Source of the DNA: Sipunculus nudus
Taxonomy: Eukaryota; Annelida; Sipuncula; Golfingiida; Sipunculidae
DNA length: 64,000 nucleotides
Reading direction: 5' to 3'
Assembly (NCBI GenBank): GCA_026874595.1
Contig: CM049307.1
Span: forward strand, 78,282,643 to 78,346,642
Shown here piece after piece: positions 46,541-57,924 of the stretch (position 1 is its first letter; each line of letters starts with the position of its first letter). Under the pieces are notes generated by a model, which saw only the letters and a program-made list of their open reading frames with translations, had not been told where the DNA came from and ran no database searches. Position numbers and translations under genes: made by a program.

Positions 46541-49003
46541 ATGAAATTAAAGCAAGAACATCTTGTGCACTATTGATTGGATATCATGATTTTCAGGTAC
46601 ATTGGTTGCCCCCCCCCCCCGCAAAAAAAGAAAAATCTCGAAATTTCTGAATTATTTAATGTATTTAAAGTATTTTAATTCAGGGGCGAATTGACATATT
46701 CTAGAGTGCTTATACGGAAAATTGGACAGCTTTGGCTGGATTCGAACTCAGATCAAAATTCCAAATTTAAATCTCACTGCTCGGTCCCAAAATGTTTTTA
46801 TTTTTATCACGTTTGGTCATTGCCGATCCTTCCATAAACAAATTCACCAGTCACGCCGAGAAAAGTTTTAAATCCGGAGTGCTATAAAGCATGGATCGTT
46901 GTATGACTCTCAGAATAGTAGACACCGTGTTTGGATATTAAGCAAGATCCTTAGAGTTCCATGGTTTTGGTGTTTACCCTTTTCGGTCTTCAAGATGGCG
47001 TATTTATCGCTCATATGACACAAACTTTTAATTTGCTTGGGGAATCACGTCAGATTCGAACATCATATAAAAAAGATTATCTCCACCATATTTTATAAGA
47101 TTATCACAATTTACGACATAACATAATATTACGTAAGATGCCACATGAGATTTCGTTAAACGTCACATTACCCAAGAATTTCACGTCTTGACATTTCATG
47201 ATCAGCATCACATTTTACAACATAACAAAGTTCCCGCATCATTTAAAAGTATATGTATTGAACAGAAGGATAATTATCATACATTAATAAGGATTTTTTT
47301 TTTCTATTTGAAATAAGAATGGAATCAACCCAAGATCTAAGAAAGTGAAATAAATTTAATGAAATAATAAATTAATAATTAATAAATAAAGCAATATTGA
47401 TAATTAGGGTAATTGGCGTTATCTTGCTTTTTTACAAAAAAAAGATGGGTTTGGGAGCAGAACTAAAGCTGACAAGTTGTATACATATTCCTGCTGACAG
47501 AGAACGGTAACTTGATATTTAAGTTTCAACCGCTAGATATCGCTTGTACCCCCCCCCCCCCCTTCCCCGGAAATGAGGAGCTCTTTTTCTTTCTTTTAAA
47601 AATACTGCCTTTATAATCTTTTATGATCAGCCAGCCTGGACTTATCTGTTCCCTTCCTGTATTACAAAGACAGGTCCGTCCTTGGCGTAAATGTCAGGTA
47701 CACAATAGCCTTTTCATGAATAAGTTCATTCTATTCTAAAAAATCAGGTACACAAAAAGATACCCTAAGCACAATTTTATTCCCCCAGTGAGATATAAAT
47801 GTACTCCACTTTAAGCCCATAGTCAGTGATATCCATGGCGCGGCGTCAGTGCGCCCTCTGTCGGTATAGTCTTCTGTTTTATTAGCAGCTCAGGATTGGG
47901 TGGTCGTATTCTCACGAAAGTGGGTATGTTATACCAAGCGCAGTAAAACGCATATTGTGGCGCCACCTGTATGTTTTACGTTTGTTCGTTCTTTCTCACA
48001 CTTTGGTCACTGATTAAGAAAAATCTCAATTATTCCAACATATATCCCTGTCACCATGCAGCTTTTTATGAGGATCAAATTTATCAATATTTTTCCAGAA
48101 CTGTGGTAGACACATTTGAGAACTTGACTTGGGGAGGGTGAGGGGGGCAAAAATTAATGACTGCTGACCCTTTGTGCCATCTCAATATAACTAAGATTTC
48201 ATTCAGAAGAAGTCATTCTGTACAAATATTGCCATCAAATTTAATACCTATATGAATATATCTTGTATGAAATAACTTTAACAAAAAAATCAATTATTTT
48301 CTTATTTGCATGTTTTATATGAAAATGCGAATTGTATGGTATAAAAATGTTTCTGATACAATTTGGTTATGGCGCGCTTTGCCTGGTCGACCGGACTTCC
48401 GTGTGAAGATGTATTCTCGGCGCTCTTTGCCTCATTAGCCTGTTCTCTAGGAGAAAACAGTCTGTCGGTGAAAGCAAGGCCGCTCATCACTATCACTACG
48501 CATATCTGTCAAAATGCAGTTAAATATATGGTGTGGAATGCAGAATTGCATAACACGTGAAACGGTCATTAAATCGAGATCAGTAAATTTTGAATTACAA
48601 AGCGTATGTAAATTTCTGTCTGGCAAGTAACAATCCATACAGCCTTATCCTTGATAGATATTATATAACTTATATCAAAATATAGATGTTATGTATTTTC
48701 TGTTAATTCATGGGCGTCAAAAAGTAGGGGAGGGGGATATACCAAATTCATCCTAACTGTTTACCTGGGGGCGAGGGTAACATATAAAGTGTCAATGCGC
48801 TTTTTAGTCACGTTTAGACTACGCTTAAAAAATCGGTCTTTAGGATTTTTTTATTAATTTTGTTCATGTTTGTGAAATGCCACTTTCTATTTCATTTCAT
48901 TTTAATACCAAGTTTTATAATAAAAAAAGTACTGTTTTAACCAAAAAATTCTATTGTCTTAAATGGCGCTTTGGTGTATTTTCGAATGCTGAATTAGCTC
49001 TAG

Positions 49004-49045
<42 letters not shown>
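49004..49045. repeat. (TA)n microsatellite
   Basis: Directly readable TA run. Confidence 0.97.
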
Positions 49046-49050
<5 letters not shown>

Positions 49051-49759
49051 AATATTTATATATAATTTTCTATAAATATAAACAGGTATATCTCCCCCCC
49101 CCCACCCCAAAACCAACCAACCAACCATTCAACGTCAATGTTTGATATACAGTTTACAGATTACCTAAGTGTGTAATATTTTCATAGATAAACCTTGACA
49201 TGCGGACGTATGTGACTCGTGTCCAAAAGAGGTGATCAATTCCACTGTCGAAATCACGATGTGCAGGTAAAGACAGACATCAGTCTGGGAAATCCCCTCC
49301 AGAAGCGCCATCTGTTTGGATATTGGTGATTTAAGTTAACCTGATGATAGTCTCTTCAACAGATGCCGAAGCCGCTACATGTTTAGATCGAGTGCGTCTC
49401 TTATTGGACATAGTTTCGTGGAAGATTACTTAAAAATGAGATCTCGATTAGGATCCTCTCAGCTCGGTCACCCTAGCAAAATATAGCGTGTAGCCTTTTC
49501 TTCGTAATCTATCCATAATATTTCTCTTTGTGTTTGTTTATTAAGCTAACAACATGTTTAATCAATCAGATATCTCATTCTGTCAGATGTAACTATATAT
49601 TATAATGTATACAGACATCTCACGCCTCACATATATCAACCTTATGTTCTACGAAATAGATAAAAAAAGTACCGTTAAATGAGTGTGTTATTCATGATTA
49701 TGTAGAGCTGCCATACATGGATAAAAAAATAAATATAAAGACCCATACTTATTACAAGT

Positions 49760-49845
49760 ACAGTCGAACCTCTATAATGTGGGCGACCTTGGGACTTGAC
49801 CAAACTGCTCACTTTATAGAGGTGCCCACCATACGGAGTTATTAG
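49760..49845 (+). mobile_element. pogo/Tigger-like element end
   Basis: ACAGTCGAACCTCTATAATG followed by tgggcgacctt and a near-inverse ctttatagaggtg resembles the ends of pogo-type elements (CAGTNGAACCTC...). No matching opposite end was found, so it is probably a truncated or solo end. Confidence 0.4.
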
Positions 49846-49982
49846 CTGCCACATTCTGTGCTGCCACCTTCTTTGAAATATAGTTGCTCCTGTTTTAAGA
49901 GTACTTCATTAAATTGATGCTTGCACTTATATGATATTCCTGTTTTAAAACATGAAGGTTAATAATAAATAAGTTTTGATTG

Positions 49983-49985
<3 letters not shown>

Positions 49986-50038
<53 letters not shown>
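49986..50038. repeat. (TA)n microsatellite
   Basis: Directly readable TA run. Confidence 0.97.
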
Positions 50039-50040
<2 letters not shown>

Positions 50041-50863
50041 TACATAATTACACGTGTGGGTGTGTATTGTAACATATAATGATGGACATAACCTAAGTTA
50101 CCCAATGAATCTTCCTTAGATATACCATAATATTCTACAAACCTTCTTTTAGATAAGCCACTCTAAGAATCTTCTAACAGGTACAACTTTAGAGCTATGC
50201 TAAACCTTTATAACGTTTTCAGTTTGGGGTTGACATTTTATAAGCGGACAGTAATAGTGAATATGCACAGGATGCATGTGAATGACCACTGTTTGGTGTT
50301 TATTATTAAGTGGTACGTAAGTAAACATTGCACTGTGCCAGAGGGACGTAAAACTATTACCTGATCACAGAGTACCAAGTAGATGGGTGAATATCGAGGG
50401 CATCAATTCGTGGTACTCACTTTAGCAGTTTCTTTGCTTCGATGACATAAGACAAGTGTATGTTATGAGTTAATGTACCACACTGGCCATTTTGAGGTGA
50501 TATGTTGCAAGGCTTTCCTATAAAGTATACATTTGTACATATATGCCCTCCATTCTTGCTCTGAAATGAAAATTGACATGCAGAAATGACCAAACCTCCT
50601 TAGAAAAATTTGCACCATATTATTTTGCAAAGGTTAAGGCCAACTGATAACAAAAATGTAGGGTGTCAACTTAAAAAAAATACTCTGTGACATATACTTC
50701 CATGTTAGTAACTATCATCAGGAACTGAGCCCCTCCTCCCCGACATGTAATGTGAATTCCATGTGTTTAAAAATATTTTATGACGACATGGAGCCCACAT
50801 GACAATTTGTGATTAGTATCCAGAGATGCCAGTAGGGGGCGATGTATGATGCTGGACTCAGAG

Positions 50864-51249
50864 CATTCACTACGCTTCGGCCTTTTGAAATCAGTTCGGC
50901 AAAGTCAAAACGAAAGGCCTCACTCGCACCTCCTGGGGTGTCTTCCGGGGCTGCCCTAAAACACGGAACGCGGAACAGGGGCTAAAATAAAAAAAAAAAT
51001 AACAAATCACATTTTTTGAAATACGTTTATTACTATAAATTATGTCATGAAGCATTCATCCATTTAAAAGTTTTGACACTTTTTATATCTTGGTTCGTTC
51101 CGTTCCGTAAATTAGGCCCTTGTACCGCGTTCAATGTTCCGGTCCATTCCGTGTTTTAGGGCTGCCCCGGAAGACCCCCAAGGAGGTGTGAGTGAGGCCA
51201 TTCGGTTTGACTTTGTTTTTGATTTCAAAAGGCCGAAGCGTAGTGAATG
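50864..51249. mobile_element. 386-bp palindromic element with 9-bp target duplication
   Basis: The arms start cattcactacgcttcggcct on the left (50864) and are inverse on the right (ending 51249). Pairing extends about 120 bp through ttttgaaatca, caaagtcaaa.cgaa.ggcct, cactc.cacctcct.ggg and gtcttccggggc..ccctaa, to aacacgga. GACTCAGAG flanks both ends (50855-50863 and 51250-51258). The related block at 58.13 kb lacks the element. Long arms and a 9-bp duplication fit a Mutator-like (MULE) non-autonomous element. Confidence 0.85.
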
Positions 51250-51460
51250 GACTCAGAGGCGGCTTGTAGAGGAATCTGCAAGTGGGGCAGGCGCACTTTT
51301 TAGAACCAGGGAAAGAGGCCAAGCTCTTGATACGACTTGATTAGCTTCCATGGTGACTTCGTATTGATATGTGTCACCCCTAATAAAAATGATTCTCTTA
51401 TTTGTTTTTCCTATTAGCAGAGCGCAAAGACAACCACTCCCCTCTTTCTCTCCTGGTATG

Positions 51461-52295
51461 TCTTGTAAGCCACTGACTGTTGCTGACTAGAAAATGTTCG
51501 AAAATATTATCAGAACTTAAAAACTACCAAAATACTCTATTTGTTTAATGGGTGCAAATTATTATTTTTATTTTTTTATTATGATTATTATTATAACATA
51601 TTTTAGTAACGTTTCATTGGTAACGCGTACACGTGATAGATATTGTCACTAGAAGAGTTCACTAAATATAAGTCATCAATATCACATCTTAAATCATTTT
51701 TGATTCGTGCATTAAAATTTTCAGGGAATGAGCTTACATTATTTTTTTATGAAAGAATAAATATATATATAATGTATGATGGATGCGAGTCACAACCGCC
51801 GCTGTCTTGCCAGATCACTAGAGCCCTGGGCACCCCGGGATTTAGACCTCGCACCCGCACCGAAATTGGGGGAAAAAAAACCGCCCCTTACCAAACCGCA
51901 CCTACGAAGAAAAGCCTCGTCCCGCCCTGCTCCGCAATTGTTCACCCCTAAAACCGAGTTCAACCCGCAATGACTTTTCTGTTGTGAGTGGAAGACATTT
52001 CCTTGTTATTCTGATGGTATGACTTAATTCAGTTTATTTGCTAGAAGGGGAGTGTTATGGGTTATCACAGACTAAAATACAAGTATTTACTTGCTCTTTT
52101 ATTAAATAGTTTCAGCACACTTAATATCTTCAGGTATATAGCTCAACAGAAAATCAGCAGATGCACTGAAGAACGTTTTCTGAAGAAATGTTTCACTCTT
52201 ACCTTCCATCTAAGTACATTTTCCTTCTAAAAGTTTGCAAAAGAAAGTAAAAATAATTAAATTTCCACACAATTCTTCCGTTGACTTGGAAGGAC
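51461..52295. other. Spacer with a GC-rich patch, no gene
   Basis: A GC-rich patch (51780-51970) is open in two plus frames but shows no family motif or splice signals. It looks like repeat-derived DNA. The rest is AT-rich. Confidence 0.3.
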
Positions 52296-52299
52296 AGGA

Positions 52300-52655
52300 T
52301 TAAGGACACCAAAAGGACAGCTGGGCAGTGTCCTAGGTTTATAGGGCACAATAAGCTATAGTAACAGGACAGTGTCACAGGACAGTGTGGTCGAGGAGAG
52401 GGACACCACAATTCAGAGTCGTTGGACAACAGGGCCCGGTCGAAGGACAGCAGGACAGTGTCCCAGGCTTGATGGACAGAATAAGGCTTTAGTCGTAGGA
52501 CAGTGTTCCAGGACAGTGTTGCCGGACAGAAGTACACTGCAATCCAGAGTCGTAGGACAGCAGGGTCTGGTCTCAGGACAGCAGGCCAGTGGTCTTGGTT
52601 TGTAGGGCTGCACAAGCTATATACACAGGGCAGTGTCACAGAACAACTTTGCTCC
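52300..52655 (+). repeat. Minisatellite, ~131-bp unit
   Basis: Nearly three units. The anchor 'caatycagagtcgt.ggacarcaggg' recurs at 52409 and 52540 (offset 131), and each unit is itself built of ggacagtgt and ggacagcagg words. Both strands are open, but 131 is not a multiple of 3, so the 152-codon minus frame is not a repeat protein. Confidence 0.8.
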
Positions 52656-52659
52656 ATTC

Positions 52660-53600
52660 CAAAATCAAACCTAAGAAAAAAAGAAAGTTTTTATATTGCC
52701 TAATCTTCATTTTTATTTCCATATATGACAAAATTTTAATGTTTCCCAACACAAGTTCTCTGACAATAAAACAACTAATCAATTCTGTCCCTCGTGATGC
52801 TGGATGATGTAGAACAGTTATATGCGCGTCCTGATATCAGTTCTCAATACACAACAAATAGCCCTGCCTGGGCTTTAGTATTGCAGTTTGCTACTAAAAT
52901 GCGTAAAATAAATGAGATTCCATGTACCGAAAGACGTAACTCAGAGTCCGGTCTTATCTGAAATAGTCGGCGAGAGAGCCATACTTTTGTTATTATGCCG
53001 CGAGGTTGTAGTACCATGTCCTAAGCGTTGCGATACAGCAAGAGTACGTTTGATGGCTCTGCTAGTAGGAGGAATTATGTCTCAATCGTTTCATCGACTG
53101 GGCCAGTCTACACAACAAACAAAAACTTCCTGGTCAAATCAGCATCCTACTCTGAAAGGGAAATGTTAACAAAGAGTGTGCGATGGTCACTCTTAACATC
53201 AGTACATGAAAGGGTGTGATCTACAAAGCCGGCTGCTTGGTATTCTGTCAGAACACGTGGCTGTTTTTGTTTTCCCTTTATAATATTTGTAAAACAGCTG
53301 AGGTTTGGACCTTCTTTTAAACAGTTTTCAAAATACATTCTGATATTAATTATTACCCCCTGGACAAGCAAGAGCAAGAAATTCGGGGCTTGTGTATCTC
53401 ACTTTTCGGGTCCGAATGCAGTAAAGTCAAAATTTCCCCTTCAAGCAGCTTCAAACAAGTAATTTTTCAAAAATTGACCATTTGAATTAATTCCACCATG
53501 CACAGGAAAAATGAGTTTCTCAGTTTCTAGATTTTGGGCATGGGGAAAAGCTCATGACATTTTGACTTTTATTGAAAGTCTTTCATTTCACTGTGATCTG
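52660..53600. other. Non-coding stretch, no gene recognised
   Basis: A moderately GC-rich piece (52905-53220) has overlapping frames on both strands but no motif I recognise. Confidence 0.25.
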
Positions 53601-53607
53601 TAAGTTT

Positions 53608-53641
53608 GCAAGGTTTCCAGCCATTAGCACAGAAACCTTGC
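53608..53641. repeat. Perfect 10-bp hairpin
   Basis: gcaaggtttc and gaaaccttgc are exact inverses around a 14-nt loop. No U-run follows. Confidence 0.7.
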
Positions 53642-53928
53642 TGTTGTTTGTGTCCTGCTGGTTACAAGTAATTTTATTTATACAACATAACCAATTAAAA
53701 GAATGATTTTTTTCTTTCCAACCGGGCTCTTAAAAAAGAATAATGTGATGCATAAACTGTTGGATGTGTTATAAGCCCAGACATCTGGCAAAATGTTCGG
53801 TACCATTACGAGTTGTGGTTTTATATTTCTTTTTAATTTTGGTGGTAGGAAAATAAAAATAAAAAAGTTATCTTTAGATATTCTTTTTCTTACCGCCGTT
53901 AAGAAATGATGATAATAATAAAATTATT

Positions 53929-53954
53929 AATAATAATAATAATAATAATAATAA
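53929..53954. repeat. (AAT)n microsatellite
   Basis: Directly readable ATA/TAA run. Confidence 0.9.
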
Positions 53955-54052
53955 TTCTTTGTCTGTAACAATATAGCCTTTGATATATATATTATCATAC
54001 TTTTAGAAGATAAATGAAATTTTCCACAGCTTGTAATTTTTGTTTATAATTA

Positions 54053-54159
54053 GTCCAGAACTGTCCTGTTCGGGGCCTATTTATTATCTGATAGTCTATG
54101 TTGCCCCGTCACATAAACTATCTGATTATAAATAGGCCCAAAACAGTCCAGTTCTTGAC
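54053..54159. mobile_element. 107-bp palindromic MITE with TA flanks
   Basis: The left arm (gtccagaactgtcctgttcg, then ggcctatttattatctgatagt) is inverse to the right arm, ending cagtccagttcttgac. TA occurs at 54051-54052 and 54160-54161. About 20 bp lie in the loop. This fits a Tc1/mariner-style short element. Confidence 0.75.
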
Positions 54160-54520
54160 TATTATTTACTATACTTGCTCTTCCTCCGTTTCAGTTATAA
54201 CACATGGCAATGAGTTATGTATTGCAATGTATAATACTGTAATTACAATGTACAATGTTATCATTATTGTTGTTTTTATTGTTGCAGCTGTTCCTCTTCT
54301 TCTCCTTCTTCTCATTATTGTTATAACACAATAATCCGAAACACGCGGACATATATTCTCTGAATTTAATAAAAGTTTCCCTTAAAATTCTAAGCGCCTT
54401 TACTGAGTTCATCCAGGTGCGTCAAGTGGCTTGAAATGAACAAATCTCACCTTGTATATTTCAGTGTAACAGCTGGTTTGATAAGTCAGGTTTATAAGTG
54501 CAGGCGCACTGACAAATAGC

Positions 54521-55076
54521 AATTTTCATAACAAATGCATATGTACGGAGTTCTTTTCCGCAGTGCCTGCAGATGCTTGCCTGATTTTTGGTGTGTGGGC
54601 AGATAATGACCAGTTACAGATCGAGTTCTCGTTTTGTCCTAGTTGACCTACTTTTGACCGTTTGAGGGTGCCCTTACATAGAAAATTTCATGAAAAATAT
54701 AAATTTTCATGACAAGTGCACATGTAGGGACTTCCTTTCGCGATGCCTGCAGATATGGGCCCGATTTTTGGTGTGGGGGCAGAAAATGACCAGTTACAGA
54801 TCGAGTTCGTGTTTTGTCCCAGTTGACCTATTTTTTTACCGTTTGACTGCTCCTGAACATAGAAAATTTCATGAAAAATAGAAATTTTCATTATAAATGC
54901 ATATGTACGGATTTTTTTCCGCAATACTTGCAGATACCGCCCTGAATTTTTTATGTGTTGGCAGATAATGACCAGTCTCAGATCGAGTTCGCGTTTTGTC
55001 CCGGTTGACCTACTTTTGACCGTTTTAAGGCTCCTAAATATAGACAATTTCATGAAAAATAGAAATTTTTAACAGA
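54521..55076 (+). repeat. 181-bp tandem repeat array (three copies plus part)
   Basis: Units start with aaattttcat at 54521, 54702 and 54883, and a fourth start is at 55063. Each contains 'gcctgcagat' variants, 'gataatgaccagt', 'cagatcgagttc' and 'gttgaccta.ttttgaccgtt', and ends 'gaaaatttcatgaaaaat'. The minus-strand frame at 54688-55053 is translated repeat. Confidence 0.85.
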
Positions 55077-56125
55077 TATGTACATGTACAGCCTTTTTAG
55101 CCCTCGATCAGCTCATGACTGATGGGCTATTGTCGTCACCCAAGCTGTCCGTCTGTCTGTCCGTCAATCCGTCTGGCGTCCATTAACTTTTACCTTGTGA
55201 CCGGGATATCTCTAAAAGGATTCACCGTTGGAATTTTATTTCATCAGTGAAGATGTATATCGATAAAATCTCAGTCAAGTTTGAAGATGGGTGACCATGA
55301 CCCACTTTTCTACATTTTAGAGCTGATTATAGAAAACACTCAGAAGCTTATATCTGAGGAACCAATGTGTGGATTTTCACAAAACTCATAGGGAATGATG
55401 GTCTGTACGAGCTGCACAATTTTGGTGGCAAAACCTACAATTTCTGATTTTTTAATGAATTTTTATCGGATTTTTCAACTTTGGCCTTTTGTGGAGATAT
55501 CTCCAAAGGTATTCAACGCAGGAACTTCATTTCTTCAGTGCTATTTCATATTTACACAATCTTGGTCAAGTTCAAAGATGGGTGATCTTGGCCTACTTTT
55601 CAAGGTCACAGAGCTTAGAATAAAAAAAAAACTTAGGAGCTTATTTCTCAGGAAGCATTTGGTGGATTGTAATGAAGTATGGTACATACCTCTCCAATTT
55701 AAATTTATAACTGATTATCAGCTTTTGCTAATATTCTAGTTTCGCAATGCAATGCTTACAGATACTGGCCTAATGTTTGGTCTGTGGGCACATAATAACC
55801 ACTTACAGATCGAGTTCGCGTTTCGTCCCAGTTGACCTATTTTTGACCAATGACAGATCCTGAACATAGAAAATTTCATGAAAAACAGAAACTTTTTTGA
55901 AGAATTGCACATGTATGGACTTGCCTCAATGCCTGCAGATACTGGCCTGATTTTGGCGTCTTGCTTGATAATGACCTGTTACAGATCGCGTTTGCATTTT
56001 GCCCCCGTTGACCGACTTTTGACCTTATGACAGCTCCTGAACCTAAATTTTTTTACAAAATTTAACAAATATTTCTAATTTGCTCAAGGCGGGGGCATTC
56101 GTGTCGTTCCGACACATCTAGTTAT
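55077..56125 (+). repeat. Dispersed element carrying more 181-bp-type units
   Basis: The head reads cctcgatcagctcatgactg followed by a gtccgtctgtctgtccgtca tract. The middle holds two similar ~270-bp halves ('gatatctc.aaa.g.attca.cg..ggaa.tt.atttc.tcagtg'). The 3' part (55741-56060) contains two diverged copies of the 181-bp unit. The tail is ggcgggggcattcgtgtcgt followed by tccgacacatctag. I infer a non-autonomous mobile family whose core units also form the adjacent array. The frame at 55395-55739 is repeat. Confidence 0.65.
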
Positions 56126-56829
56126 TGGTATAAACCACAAATATTCGTCCATTGTTTTGCTTTATATCAAATTTATGTCCAATGTGTTGTGTTTGACACA
56201 TTTGACCATGATATACTAGATAAATCGAATTATATGGTATTCAGGAATCACGGAGGTTTGTAACAGGGTCTCATTTGTCGATTTTACTAAATCCTTTTAC
56301 AACACATGCACAGAAACTACTTTAATACGACAAAGTTGATCCTTTTTGTATATTATATACATAAGCGACATGCATGACAACAGTAATTTATTTTTTCTCC
56401 ACATGTCACGTTTCAGCCCATTGAAAAATTACAGTAAACATAAACCAAGCAATCGTCAACCATGAGCCAGCTAATTACACAACTGGTTAAAAACTGACAA
56501 ATTCTCATTAAATTGAACAATATCATGAATTTTTCCAAGAATCTGAAATATTGACTTTATATTCAATTAATAGATATATATATATATGAATATATATTTT
56601 GTGCAAAATTTAATTGCATATAATATCATTTATCCTGTCTTGGCTCAATGTCCACGCGCGCGTTGTAAGGCCATAAAAAAATAATAAATAAATAACTCGT
56701 ACTCTGAGACAAAGAAAAAATCGGTTGCGAGCCGTCAAATTGTATTTTATCGAGACACAATAAGTAAAATTTTGCGAAATTGCCTACAAATTAAAAACAA
56801 TTGGCTCCAATTCTTGAAATGGTGTGTAT
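56126..56829. other. AT-rich spacer
   Basis: No gene is seen. A short TA tract lies at 56575-56587. Confidence 0.35.
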
Positions 56830-57120
56830 TTATGATCAACACAAATTTAGTCCTTTCACCAATACCCTCAGGAATTATTAAATGGAATTTATAACCCAGC
56901 AAAATTGGGAACATAACCAGGGACCTGGTCGGTCTTCAGTTGCAAAAGATAATTTATTTGGCAAATCCGTAGAACATTATTATTTTATGGATGGCCTGAT
57001 ATATTATGATAGACAATATCAAATGCCTTGGGAAAAATCAAAAACTTGAAAACGCTTCGTAGATGATCACCGTCATGAAGTAAATTCACCATCTTGTGTT
57101 CCAATGTAGCAAAAGTAAAT
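56830..57120 (-). pseudogene. LINE reverse-transcriptase remnant (minus)
   Basis: The minus-strand translation reads TFATLEHKMVNLLHDGDHLR, VFKFLIFPKAFDIVYHNI and, after stops, a PEGIGERTKFVLIIN-like segment. These match, in order, the non-LTR reverse-transcriptase words for the segment before motif A, motif A (FLDFSKAFDTVNH) and motif B (PQGS.LGP..F..YIND). The first catalytic Asp is lost (Ile in place of it). A decayed fragment with stops. Confidence 0.55.
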
Positions 57121-57460
57121 TGTGCTCTCTAAATATAAATAACTAATCATGTTATACTTTTTCTTATTTCCAATTACATTAAACTATATTCTACATGACG
57201 TTTTTCTAGAATTTCAAGAAAATTATTTATATTGTGCTGCTATTAATGAAATCCATATGGTTGCCCAGTATAGACTCTCATGTAAATGGCTACGTTTTCA
57301 CAGGACAAAGCAATTGAACCAATACAATGACTCGCGTGCCTGCACAAATCCTACGCGGAGTGGTGCGATTGGATTACTGTCACAGACGCGTTCACACTAC
57401 TCGTTATGGTGTGTCAACGTTCGGAGAATGCATTTTCTCCATGAGAATTACCATTGACGA

Positions 57461-57520
57461 ATGTCATTTTTAGACTTTTCCAAGGCTTTCGACTTTGTCT
57501 ACCATTCGTTTCCTAAATCT
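57461..57520 (+). pseudogene. LINE reverse-transcriptase motif A remnant (plus)
   Basis: The plus frame reads SFLDFSKAFDFVYHSF, an almost exact reverse-transcriptase motif A including the catalytic Asp, followed by unrelated sequence. It is opposite in direction to the remnant at 56830-57120. Confidence 0.55.
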
Positions 57521-57924
57521 CATGGACATTGCATCATCCATACAAACTGCTGTGCAGAACCACATTCACACAGGTAGGACTCTGCTGTTTAGGGATTATG
57601 GGCGTCATATCCTGAACACCAAAATGCACTGCCGCTTCTATATACACCAGCCGTATAGGTAAAAATGTGGTGAAGAGTTTAATGTAGTCGGGTCCAATAT
57701 GTTGGGTTAGAATTGTTTTTAAGAAAATTACACAAAAATGTTGTAAGGATTTCACTGTATAAGTAATATATTGTAACTATGCTCGTGCGAAATAAGAACG
57801 AAATATTTCCTGAAAATGTAACGAAAACAAAAATGATTTTGAAATTTGACAGTTGAGAGAAGTAGTCCTGGCCGTCCAACAGTGCCTACTGGGAACAGAT
57901 TCGAAACGACCTCTAGCGGAAGGG

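Larger units (their letters stand above)
48240..50640. other. Segment present only in copy A; no gene
   Basis: It contains two TA microsatellites and a pogo-like end. Frames at 48302-48638 on both strands show no family motif. This is either an insertion in copy A or DNA lost from copy B. Confidence 0.35.
46600..51460 (-). repeat. Large repeat block, copy A (inverted to 57.9-59.7 kb)
   Basis: Read on the minus strand, this block matches 57925-59740 in order. Shared anchors are ..caggagag, gcgctctgctaatagg, ctactggca..., 'caaatgt.tctaccacagttctg', 'ggtggcgccacaata', 'cagagggcgca', a G/C run, 'aaagcccatctttttt', 'atgatgcggga', 'gagttcgaatccagc' and a final poly-G or C. Copy A has about 2.4 kb (48240-50640) and a 386-bp element that copy B lacks. 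No genes are seen in it. Confidence 0.7.

Noticed and set aside
51131-51340. Overlapping frames on both strands
   Set aside because: They lie mainly inside the arm of the palindromic 386-bp element.
52199-52657. 152-codon minus-strand open frame
   Set aside because: It is a translation of a minisatellite with a 131-bp unit, so the frame changes from unit to unit. Other frames on the opposite strand are equally open.
54688-55053. 121-codon minus frame
   Set aside because: It lies entirely within the 181-bp tandem array, and the apparent internal similarity of the peptide is the DNA repeat.
55395-55739. 114-codon plus frame
   Set aside because: It is the translated middle of a dispersed repeat whose two halves resemble each other at the DNA level.
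57149-57457. 102-codon plus frame
   Set aside because: No motif. It sits between two LINE fragments and is probably non-coding LINE debris.
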